Shown here: piece by piece, positions 26,015 to 34,101 of the stretch
Layout of the letters: each line of letters starts with the position of its first letter
Position numbering within the stretch: the first letter of the stretch is position 1
Assembly (NCBI GenBank): GCA_023701135.1
Contig: JAMPXP010000016.1
Coordinates: 61,120-125,119, forward strand
Direction of reading: 5' to 3'
Source: Desulfobacula sp.
GTDB taxonomy: Bacteria; Desulfobacterota; Desulfobacteria; Desulfobacterales; Desulfobacteraceae
Length of the DNA stretch: 64,000 nucleotides
Position numbers and translations under genes: made by a program
Notes under the pieces: model-generated
Databases searched by the model: none
Seen by the model: only the letters and a program-made list of their open reading frames with translations
What the model was told of the DNA's origin: nothing

Positions 26015-26087
26015 CTTTTTTGAGTTCAATGAATTTGGCAAGGGGAGTCTGTTGTCTGGTTTTTTACCGATTGGATGAGGAACGGCC

Positions 26088-27800
26088 ATGAATTTATCTG
26101 CGAAAATTCGACTGCTGTCCGTGATTTTGCGCTGGCGGCTCACATGGAAGAAAAATGATCTGGAATATAGGCCCAAAGGGATTGATAATCCAAAATTCAT
26201 GACCGCCATGGAGGCGGTCCGGTTGATAAAGGACGGCTCCACAAGCTTTTCCTGCGGCATGGCCGGGAATGCCAGGCCGTCTGTCTGGTTCTGGGCCATT
26301 GAACGCCTTTTCAGGGAAACCGGGCATCCCAGAGGGCTCACCCATATCATTGTCGGAGCCCAGGGCGGGCGGGGACGGATTCCGGGGACCCTGGAGGAGC
26401 TTGGCAAATATCCCGGGTTGATCACCCGGCTGGTTGCGGGCCATATTGAGACCCTTAAAACATTTTTGAAGCTGGCGGACCAGGGGGCCTTGGAACTGCA
26501 CACCCTTCCCCAGGGAATGGAAACCCTGCTCATCGAAGCCCAGGGCCGGGGCCGGTTTTTTATTGAAAGTGACACCGGGGCCGGGACCTTTCTGGATCCC
26601 AGGGTAGGCAACGGCAGTGTTGTTGTGCCCGGAAAAGGGACGAGCCTGGTGGAGGTGGCCGGGGAGGATCTGCGGTACAGCCTTCCCAAAATCGATACCG
26701 CTTATTTTATTGCACCGGCTGCCGACCGGGAAGGTAATATATATGTGAAAAACTGTGCCTTGTTTACCGAAACCCGTGAATCTGCCCTGGCTGCCAAGGC
26801 AAACGGAGGCAAGGTGCTGGTCAGTGTGGCACAGATCATTGATAAGCAGCCGGATGACATTTTTTTGCCGGCAGAAATGGTGGATGCCGTGGCGGTTCAT
26901 CCGTATAACGAGCAGACAGTGGCCGTGCCCCAGAAAAAATTCTGGCCCATGTTCACCGAAGGCGCCAAGGTTGACCCACAGGCTGCCATGGCAGAGCTTC
27001 AGTTCGTGAACCGGGTTCTGGGCATTACCCCGATTCGCGGAAAGGTGGAAGATGCCCTTGCCCGGCTGGCCGCTTCAATTTTTACCCGGTTTGTAAAAAA
27101 ATGCTGCAATATCATCATCGGTGTCGGGCTTCCGGAAGAAGTGGCCCGTCTGATCCATACCGGCGGCCTGTTTGAAGATGTGACCTTCATGTCCGAAACC
27201 GGGGTCATCGGTGGTCTTCCCGCACCGGGGGTCTATTTCGGGGCCGGAGTCAATCCCAGGGAAATCATATCGTCGGCCCAGATATTTCATCTGTGCTATG
27301 AACATTTGGACTGTGCTGTTTTAGGGATACTGGAAGTGGACAGCCAGGGAAACGTCAACGTTTCCAAACGGGGTGAAGGGCCCTTAAACTATGTGGGACC
27401 CGGCGGATTTCCGGATTTTTGTGCGGCGGCGGATACCCTCATTTTTGTGGGGTCCTGGATGGCCAATGCGAAAATGGAAATCCGGGACAAACGGCTTAGC
27501 ATCCTCAAGTCCGGCACCCATAAATTTATCAAAAAAGTCAGCGAAATCACCATGAGCGGTGAACAGGCACTGAAAAAAGGCAAAACCGCCTTGTACGTAA
27601 CCAATGTCGGTGTGTTCCGGTTAACAAATAAAGGTATGATGCTGATCGAAGTCATGCCCGGAGTGGATATTGAAAAAGATATCATACAGGCCTGCCCCAT
27701 GCAGGTTATCCTGCCCGAATCCGGCCAGGTTCCGGTCACCCCGGATGCCATTGTGACAGGGGAGGGATTTCGCCTAAACTGGCAATCTGTATTCAAGTAA
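26088..27800 (+). CDS. Acetate/propionate-type CoA-transferase
   Basis: A 570-residue class I CoA-transferase with both alpha and beta halves fused in one chain, as in propionate CoA-transferase and YdiF. It should move CoA between acyl-CoA and a free carboxylate such as acetate or propionate. The catalytic glutamate is Glu370 in FMSETGVIGG. GVGLPEEVARL and the GAGVNPREIISSAQIF segment match the family's CoA-binding half. The N-terminal GNARPSVWFWAIERLF segment is unusual compared with the closest classical enzymes. It is transcribed from a consensus sigma-54 promoter; the CODH cluster follows on the same strand after a terminator. Confidence 0.88.
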   Translation: MNLSAKIRLLSVILRWRLTWKKNDLEYRPKGIDNPKFMTAMEAVRLIKDGSTSFSCGMAGNARPSVWFWAIERLFRETGHPRGLTHIIVGAQGGRGRIPGTLEELGKYPGLITRLVAGHIETLKTFLKLADQGALELHTLPQGMETLLIEAQGRGRFFIESDTGAGTFLDPRVGNGSVVVPGKGTSLVEVAGEDLRYSLPKIDTAYFIAPAADREGNIYVKNCALFTETRESALAAKANGGKVLVSVAQIIDKQPDDIFLPAEMVDAVAVHPYNEQTVAVPQKKFWPMFTEGAKVDPQAAMAELQFVNRVLGITPIRGKVEDALARLAASIFTRFVKKCCNIIIGVGLPEEVARLIHTGGLFEDVTFMSETGVIGGLPAPGVYFGAGVNPREIISSAQIFHLCYEHLDCAVLGILEVDSQGNVNVSKRGEGPLNYVGPGGFPDFCAAADTLIFVGSWMANAKMEIRDKRLSILKSGTHKFIKKVSEITMSGEQALKKGKTALYVTNVGVFRLTNKGMMLIEVMPGVDIEKDIIQACPMQVILPESGQVPVTPDAIVTGEGFRLNWQSVFK

Positions 27801-27802
27801 AA

Positions 27803-27843
27803 ATGCACCGTCGGCATCCGGGGCATTGGTGGATTTTTTTTTA
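27803..27843 (+). terminator. Probable rho-independent terminator
   Basis: A GC-rich hairpin (AATGC with GCATT, or alternatively CACC with GGTG) is followed by a run of nine T at 27835-27843. It separates the CoA-transferase from the CODH cluster. Confidence 0.5.
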
Positions 27844-27920
27844 ATATCTTGAAATGATGCGAAAATATTTATAGGATTCAGGGTATACTATCCCTCATCC
27901 ATAACCCTAAGGAGGATACC

Positions 27921-29837
27921 ATGACTTCTGAAACCCCGTTTCAACATCTAACGACGGACCCTGCCGTGCAGCAGATGCTGGCAAAGGCAAAAGAAAACCA
28001 TATTTCCACGGTCTGGGACCGGTATGAGCAGATGCTGCCCCAGTGCGGGTTCGGCGAAACCGGATTGTGCTGCCGCCATTGTCTCCAGGGCCCCTGCCGG
28101 ATCAACCCCTTCGATCCGGGTGCCGAGACCGGTATCTGCGGCGCCAATGCAGATGTCATGGTGGCACGGGGACTTGACCGTGCCATTGCAGCCGGAACTG
28201 CGGCCCATTCCGGCCATGCCAAACACCTGGCCCATACCTTGCTGAAAATGGCCCGGGGCCAGGCCAAAGATTATAAGATCACGGACCCGGTGAAACTGAA
28301 AAAAGTCGCTGCCCGTCTCCATATTGCCGTGGACGGAAGGGCGGATACCGACATTGCCCTGGATGTGGCAAAGGCAGCCCTGGCGGATTTCCATGAAAAA
28401 GACACGCCGGTCCTGTGGGCAGCCGGTGTGGTTACGCCGGGGCGGGTAGAGGTCCTGTCAAAACTGGGCCTTGTTCCCAAGGGGATTGACCATGAGGTGG
28501 CTGAGATCATGCACAGAACCCTGTACGGCGTGGACGCAGATCCCGTCAACCTGCTTCTGGGCGGGCTGCGCTGCAGTGTGGCCGATCTTGCCGGATGCTA
28601 TATGGGCACGGATCTGGCCGATATCCTGTTCGGCACCCCCACCCCCCTTGCAAGCCAGGCCAATCTGGGCACCCTAAAAAAAGAGAGCGTTAATATCGCC
28701 CTTCACGGCCACAACCCGGTCCTTTCCGAGATCATCGTCAAGGTGGCGGGAGAGATGGCGGACGAGGCCGTGGCCGCCGGAGCCGACCGGATCAATGTGG
28801 TGGGGATCTGCTGCACCGGCAACGAACTCATGGAGCGCCACGGGATTCCGTCCTGCACCCATTCCGTGTCCCAGGAAATGGCGCTTGTCACCGGGGCCGT
28901 GGATGCCATGATCGTGGATTACCAGTGCATCATGCCGTCGGTGGCATCGGTGGCCGAATGCATGGGCACCAAAGTCATCACCACCATGGACATCTGCAAG
29001 ATCACCGGTGCAGAGCACATTGATGTAAAAGAGGAAACCGCGGCTGAAAATGCACGCCAGGCCATCTTACAGGCCATTGCCGGGTTTAAGAAAAGAAAAA
29101 ATAAACCCACCCATATCCCCGCCCTTACCAATACGGTGGTGGCCGGTTTTTCCACCGAATCCATTGTGGCGGCCCTGTCCAAGCTCAATGCCAAGGACCC
29201 CCTGGCTCCGCTGGCAGACAGTATCAAATCCGGCAATATCAAAGGCGTGTGCCTGTTTGCCGGGTGCAACAATGTCAAAATCCCCCAGGATATCAATTAT
29301 ACAAAAATAGCGGCTAAACTGCTCAAGGAAAATGTCCTGGTGGTGGCCACCGGCTGCGGTGCAGGATCTCTCATGCGCCATGATTTCATGGACCCGGCCA
29401 AAACCCGGGATCTCTGCGGCAACGGCCTTTTTGCCGTGCTCAATGCCATCGGTGAGGCCAATGGTCTGGGTGGGCCTCTGCCCTCTGTTCTGCATCTCGG
29501 GTCCTGCGTGGATAATTCCCGGGCCGTTGAAATCACCGTGGCCCTTGCCAATTATCTGGGCGTGGATATCAACCAAATGCCGGTGGTGGCCTCTGCACCG
29601 GAACCCACATCGGAAAAGGCCGTTTCCATCGGCACCTATGCCGTTGCCGCAGGGCTTCCCACACATGTGGGCGTGATGCTTCCGGTCATGGGAAGCGCTT
29701 TGGTGGCAAAGGTTCTTACCCAAACCGTAAAAGATTTGACAGGCGGATATTTTATTGTGGAGCCGGACCCTGATAAAGCCGCGGACATGCTCTTGCAGGC
29801 GTTAAATGACCGCAGAAAAGGCCTTGGGCTGGTTTAA
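27921..29837 (+). CDS. cooS: Anaerobic nickel carbon monoxide dehydrogenase, catalytic subunit
   Basis: Ni-Fe-S CO dehydrogenase that converts CO and water to CO2, two protons and two electrons. The 638-residue length matches monofunctional CooS. N-terminal cysteines at 42 and 50 (D-cluster) and 51, 54, 59 and 73 (B-cluster) show the family spacing. C-cluster ligand contexts are present: a His in HGHNP, and cysteines in GICCTGNE, DYQCIMPS, AGCNNVK, ATGCGAGS and LGSCVDNSR. AAGGAGG precedes the ATG. It is followed by a ferredoxin-like protein and an FAD oxidoreductase. No cooC, cooA or hydrogenase genes are adjacent, and no acetyl-CoA synthase gene is in the window. Confidence 0.96.
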   Translation: MTSETPFQHLTTDPAVQQMLAKAKENHISTVWDRYEQMLPQCGFGETGLCCRHCLQGPCRINPFDPGAETGICGANADVMVARGLDRAIAAGTAAHSGHAKHLAHTLLKMARGQAKDYKITDPVKLKKVAARLHIAVDGRADTDIALDVAKAALADFHEKDTPVLWAAGVVTPGRVEVLSKLGLVPKGIDHEVAEIMHRTLYGVDADPVNLLLGGLRCSVADLAGCYMGTDLADILFGTPTPLASQANLGTLKKESVNIALHGHNPVLSEIIVKVAGEMADEAVAAGADRINVVGICCTGNELMERHGIPSCTHSVSQEMALVTGAVDAMIVDYQCIMPSVASVAECMGTKVITTMDICKITGAEHIDVKEETAAENARQAILQAIAGFKKRKNKPTHIPALTNTVVAGFSTESIVAALSKLNAKDPLAPLADSIKSGNIKGVCLFAGCNNVKIPQDINYTKIAAKLLKENVLVVATGCGAGSLMRHDFMDPAKTRDLCGNGLFAVLNAIGEANGLGGPLPSVLHLGSCVDNSRAVEITVALANYLGVDINQMPVVASAPEPTSEKAVSIGTYAVAAGLPTHVGVMLPVMGSALVAKVLTQTVKDLTGGYFIVEPDPDKAADMLLQALNDRRKGLGLV

Positions 29838-29882
29838 TTTAAAATTCATAACATGCCGATAAAATGAAGGAAAGGATCTGTC

Positions 29883-30389
29883 ATGTCAAATTATAAAGAA
29901 ATATTTGTAAAAACAGATAAATGCACCGGGTGCCTGACCTGCAAAATTGCCTGCGCTGTGGAACACTCTGAAACCAAATCGCTTTTCAGCGCCATCCGGG
30001 AGAGTCCGAGACCTGTGTCCCGGGTTTATGTGGAATGGCTGCCCGGCAATGCCAAAGTGCCCGTCCTCTGCCGCCACTGCGAAGAGGCCCCCTGTCTCAA
30101 TGCCTGCATCAGCGGGGCCATCAGCCGGTCGGATACAAATGCCGTGATCACGGATGCGGGCAAATGTATCGGCTGCTGGACCTGTGTCATGGTCTGCCCC
30201 TATGGGGTCATCGGCCGGGACCAGACCCTTGCCAAGGCCTTTCGCTGTGACCGGTGCCCGGACCGTGAGATTCCGGCCTGTGTCGGCGCCTGCCCGACCC
30301 AGGCCCTGGTGTATGAAACCGTGGACGGTTTTTCAAAGACAAAACGCAAAACCGTATCCAGGGAGCTTTTAACCAGGGAAGGAGCCTAG
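29883..30389 (+). CDS. 4Fe-4S ferredoxin, CooF-like electron carrier
   Basis: A 168-residue cytoplasmic protein with four cysteine clusters: CTGCLTCKIAC, CRHCEEAPCLNAC, CIGCWTCVMVCPYG and CDRCPDREIPACVGACP. This is the HycB/CooF layout, able to hold about four [4Fe-4S] clusters. It should take electrons from CooS and pass them to the FAD oxidoreductase encoded next. It lies 45 bp after cooS and 3 bp before the oxidoreductase gene, so the three form one unit. AAGGA lies before the ATG. Confidence 0.92.
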   Translation: MSNYKEIFVKTDKCTGCLTCKIACAVEHSETKSLFSAIRESPRPVSRVYVEWLPGNAKVPVLCRHCEEAPCLNACISGAISRSDTNAVITDAGKCIGCWTCVMVCPYGVIGRDQTLAKAFRCDRCPDREIPACVGACPTQALVYETVDGFSKTKRKTVSRELLTREGA

Positions 30390-30392
30390 GCC

Positions 30393-31631
30393 ATGGAAAC
30401 CCGATATCTTATTGTGGGCGGCAGCGCCGCCGGTATGGCAGCCGCCCATACCATACGGAAAAAAGATAAAACCGGGGCCATTACCGTCCTGTCCGATGAA
30501 GACACGCTTCCGTATTTCAGACCCATGGTCCCCTATATCCTTACCGGGAAAAAACAGGTGCCGGATATCGCCCTTTCCGGGACCGGCATCTTTGTCCAGC
30601 CCCGTATTGATGTCAGGACCGGAACCATTGTCACCTCAGTGGACCCGGTTGCAAAAATTCTGACCACCGCATCCGGTAAAACCTGGTCCTATGATAAAGT
30701 CCTCTTTGCCACGGGGTCCCGGCCTTATCTGCCGGAAACCGTCAAAGGTCTGGATTCCCCCGGCGTCTTTTCCCTGAAGACCGTGGCCGATGCTGCGGCC
30801 ATGGCACAACGCTCCCGGAACACGGACCACGTGGTCCTCCTGGGCGGCGGCATCCTGAATCTCAAGGCTGCCTTTGCCCTGCTGGAAAAAAAGATCAAAG
30901 TGACCCTGGTGGTCCATTCCCCAGAGGTCCTGTCCCAGCTCATGGACCCGGAAGACGCTTTCCTCATCCGAAAAGCCCTGGATAGGGCCGGTTTAAAGAT
31001 CATGACCGGGTGCAGCGCCGACCATGTGGTTACCGATGCCGACGGTGTGTGCGCCGTGGCCCTGGACAATGGAACACAGATCCCCTGCCGGATGGTTTGC
31101 GTGGGCAAGGGTGTGATCCCCAACACGGAATGTGTCCGGGGCAGCGCCATCACTGTTGATAAAGGCATCCTGGCAGATCCCTTCACCGCGTGCAGCGTGA
31201 AGGATACCTTTGCGGCAGGGGATGTGGCCGTGACCCATGATCCGGCCACCGGGGAAAAAACCGTGACCGCCCTCTGGACCAATGCCGTTGACATGGGCAT
31301 CTGCGCCGGTCTGAACATGGCCGGTATCCCCACCCGGTATACCGGCACCCTGGGGATCATGAATGCAACCCAAGTGGCAAAGGAACCCTTTGTCGCCATG
31401 GGCCGGGTCCACACAAAGGGCAGGGATCTGGAAACCCATATTGATAAGACAGACACCACCTATCGGAAGATTGTTTTTAATAAAGAAGGAACCCGACTTG
31501 TCGGTGCACTCTTTATCGGGGATATTACCCATGCAGGCATGTACCGGTATGTGATCCGGGAGAAAAAGCCCATTGACCGGATCAAATCCCATCTCATCCG
31601 CCACACCCTGCATTACGGACATTTTATGTAA
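30393..31631 (+). CDS. FAD-dependent NAD(P)-linked oxidoreductase of the CODH cluster
   Basis: A 412-residue pyridine-nucleotide disulfide oxidoreductase-like flavoprotein. The FAD-binding motif is YLIVGGSAAGMAAA at the N-terminus. The NAD(P)-binding GxGxxN-type motif is VVLLGGGILNLKAA (about residues 145-158), and the second FAD motif is FAAGDVAVTHD near 270. The C-terminal 100 residues form a dimerisation-like domain. It lacks the redox-active CxxxxC of disulfide reductases, which fits NADH:ferredoxin/rubredoxin-type enzymes. In other genomes, CooS-CooF-FAD oxidoreductase clusters are proposed to couple CO oxidation to NAD(P) reduction. It starts 3 bp after the ferredoxin stop. Confidence 0.88.
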   Translation: METRYLIVGGSAAGMAAAHTIRKKDKTGAITVLSDEDTLPYFRPMVPYILTGKKQVPDIALSGTGIFVQPRIDVRTGTIVTSVDPVAKILTTASGKTWSYDKVLFATGSRPYLPETVKGLDSPGVFSLKTVADAAAMAQRSRNTDHVVLLGGGILNLKAAFALLEKKIKVTLVVHSPEVLSQLMDPEDAFLIRKALDRAGLKIMTGCSADHVVTDADGVCAVALDNGTQIPCRMVCVGKGVIPNTECVRGSAITVDKGILADPFTACSVKDTFAAGDVAVTHDPATGEKTVTALWTNAVDMGICAGLNMAGIPTRYTGTLGIMNATQVAKEPFVAMGRVHTKGRDLETHIDKTDTTYRKIVFNKEGTRLVGALFIGDITHAGMYRYVIREKKPIDRIKSHLIRHTLHYGHFM

Positions 31632-31693
31632 AGCATACGGATTACCCTTTTACGGCGGATTAAAAATTGGGTTTTGAATAAGGAAAAAGACGG

Positions 31694-32470
31694 ATGGAAA
31701 TGGTTCAAGATCATGAATTCATAAGGCTTGAAAAACAGGATAAACAGGCCTGGGTCACTTTTTGCCGGGAAGATCACCTCAATGCTGTGAACAACGCCTG
31801 TACCGAGCAGATCCTGGACATTGCAAGGGCATTGAACACGGACGAAACCGTTCGGGTGATTGTCATCCGGGGTCAGGGCCGGGCTTTTTGCACGGGTATC
31901 GATCTGAAGGAACTGGCAAACGACAGGATAGAAATGAGCTATCATCAGCGATGGGAATCTGCTCTGAGGTTGTTTGAAACCATGGAAAAACTTGTTATCG
32001 TGGGTATGCACGGGTATTGCCTGGGGGGTGCGCTGCAACTGTCCCTGGCAGCGGACATCAGGGTCAGCACGGCCGGTTGCATGATAGGCCTGCCGGCCAT
32101 CAAGGAATCCCTGATTCCCGGCCTGGGAACCTGGCGTCTGCCACGCTATATCGGTTGGGGACGGGCTAAAAAAATGGTTCTGGGCGGGCAGAATATCCAG
32201 GGAGAGGAAGCCCTGAGGATCGGTCTTGTCGATCACATCGTTCCTGAAAAGGATTTTTTTGCCCATGTGGACAGGGTGGCCCGGGATTATCTGATGGCCT
32301 GTTCAACCGGAAACCGCATGAGTAAATTAATGGTAGGCCATGCCTTTGACATGGATTACGATGAAGCCCTTTCAACCTATTTCAGGTTACAGGAACGGGC
32401 CCAGTCCAGCCCCGACGCCTGGGAGGCCAAGCGGGCCTATCTGGCTGGAGAGACCCCCCGGTGGGAATAG
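31694..32470 (+). CDS. Enoyl-CoA hydratase/isomerase family protein
   Basis: A 258-residue crotonase-fold protein. The CoA-binding and oxyanion-hole segments are visible as GQGRAFCTGIDLKEL (about residues 60-74) and VGMHGYCLGGALQLSLAADIRV (about 102-123). At the second catalytic position it has PAIKESLIPGLGTWRLPRYIG, with a Glu in the place of Glu144 of rat hydratase. Hydration of enoyl-CoA is likely but other crotonase reactions are possible. The gene lies 62 bp after the CODH cluster on the same strand. No other fatty-acid oxidation genes adjoin it. Confidence 0.85.
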   Translation: MEMVQDHEFIRLEKQDKQAWVTFCREDHLNAVNNACTEQILDIARALNTDETVRVIVIRGQGRAFCTGIDLKELANDRIEMSYHQRWESALRLFETMEKLVIVGMHGYCLGGALQLSLAADIRVSTAGCMIGLPAIKESLIPGLGTWRLPRYIGWGRAKKMVLGGQNIQGEEALRIGLVDHIVPEKDFFAHVDRVARDYLMACSTGNRMSKLMVGHAFDMDYDEALSTYFRLQERAQSSPDAWEAKRAYLAGETPRWE

Positions 32471-32534
32471 GTATTCGAGCTTTCCATGTCCGGATCGGAT
32501 CTTTTCTTTATGGCGGCGTCTTTGACCTGAAGGG

Positions 32535-33821
32535 TCATAATCGCTGGATCAGGTAAACCAATACCGGCAGGCAGCTTTCCTTTTTTATGGCATAAAACCT
32601 TGGCAACAGCTCCCTTTTCTTAGGGTTATCCTTTAGCGGTGATAAATAGATCACCCCTTTTGTTTTTGCATCGGAATGGGTTAAAAGCCGGGCCAAAGAA
32701 TTGTCATGGTCCGGAGATAAATGGTCTCCGACAATGAAATTGCCCGTGACTTCTATCCGGTCAAAGGCCGCATTGATGCCTATCATTTTTTCAAAGGCTT
32801 CCTGCACCTCCTGGGATGTAACGGGTTTGCCGATGAGGGAGAGGGTCCCCGGATCAACGGATTCAAACCCGATATTGATATATGTATAAAAAGGAAGTTG
32901 ATTCAGGCGTTCAAACAGGGCCGGGCCTGATCTTAGGAAAGATCCCACGCTGCCGAAGAGATACAGAAAAGGCTTTTGATCCATGCGCGGCCTGAAGCCG
33001 AATGCGCGATACGCCTCTTCTGCGGAAAAGCAGATAAGGTCCTCCCCGGCGGCAAGGGCATCATGATTGCCAAGGAAAAGCGCATGGCAATTGACCAAAT
33101 CCGCACCAAAATGATGTTTCAACCCCGTGATCTGTTCCTGGATATTCTCTTTTGACCTTTTTTGAAATTTTTGGTCTGATTTCACACAGCAGAATTTACA
33201 ATGATAAAGACATCCATCGCTGATGGTCAGAGGGATGACATCATAATCCGCATGGCGGGTGTCCGGCGGAAGCACTGAAACCCTGGCGCCGATGATCCGG
33301 TTCAGCGCCTGGGAGCGCTCATAAAGCCTCTGGTCGTCATGGGCCAGGATCCGTTCCATCAGGCCCCTTGCATGGGGGTACATCCCCTTTGAACGGGCCA
33401 TATGCAGGTTGGCAAACAATTGGGACCATTCTGCCAGGGCGCCCATGACCACGGGGTTGGAGAAATATTTGATCTCCCATACCGGGTTGCTGGGGTAGGG
33501 CAGACAGGGCAGATAATATTCCCCCATCCAGGAAACCACCCCATCATAACCGCTCTTATCCCCCACCGTATAATACACCCAGTCGTTTCCCACGGTCCGT
33601 TTGAATTGCTCTGCCGGATGGGGCCAATCCGGTTTGAGCCCCCGGATGGATTTGATTTCTCCGTTCAGGTTAAAGCAGAACTCAAAATCGCGGGTCCGGA
33701 TTTCCGAATACCTGCCGAACCGCAAAGGGAAAGTCTGCTTGACCCGTTTTTCAGGGCCCTCTTTTTCAAGGCTGATCATCAAATGCTGCTGCTGTGAAAA
33801 ATCCATTGTTTCCATCATCAT
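32535..33821 (-). CDS. Radical SAM protein of unknown specificity
   Basis: A 428-residue protein with the radical SAM cluster motif CxxxCxxC as CLYHCKFC (Cys204, Cys208, Cys211), preceded by IPLTISDG. It has an unusually long N-terminal region of about 200 residues before the motif, with no recognised domain. The C-terminal part has a GFESVDPGTLSLIGK segment typical of the TIM-barrel of Elp3/MiaB-like radical SAM enzymes. No auxiliary-cluster cysteine set or TRAM domain is visible. It stands alone; the partner substrate cannot be inferred from its neighbours. Confidence 0.82.
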   Translation of the reverse strand: MMMETMDFSQQQHLMISLEKEGPEKRVKQTFPLRFGRYSEIRTRDFEFCFNLNGEIKSIRGLKPDWPHPAEQFKRTVGNDWVYYTVGDKSGYDGVVSWMGEYYLPCLPYPSNPVWEIKYFSNPVVMGALAEWSQLFANLHMARSKGMYPHARGLMERILAHDDQRLYERSQALNRIIGARVSVLPPDTRHADYDVIPLTISDGCLYHCKFCCVKSDQKFQKRSKENIQEQITGLKHHFGADLVNCHALFLGNHDALAAGEDLICFSAEEAYRAFGFRPRMDQKPFLYLFGSVGSFLRSGPALFERLNQLPFYTYINIGFESVDPGTLSLIGKPVTSQEVQEAFEKMIGINAAFDRIEVTGNFIVGDHLSPDHDNSLARLLTHSDAKTKGVIYLSPLKDNPKKRELLPRFYAIKKESCLPVLVYLIQRL

Positions 33822-34101
33822 TCATCTTCCTATGGATGCTTTAACATATCGGCAAATAAGTTTTTCCAGATGCAAAAAGATAATCCTCCCCGCCGGTCAG
33901 CCCTATCTTCATATTGAATATAGGCGTCACTTCCCATCTTAGTCACCCAGGGCGCTTTCGGATAATAATCTATTCATTGCCGATATCCTTTTTTTGTCCT
34001 CCGGCGACTCAACGGGGAGCGTAAAGAAATCTGTCTTCAATTATCTTTGATCTGAACAACGAACTGTGCGGCGTGCTTTTTGCGTCCGTACAATTGACAG
34101 G

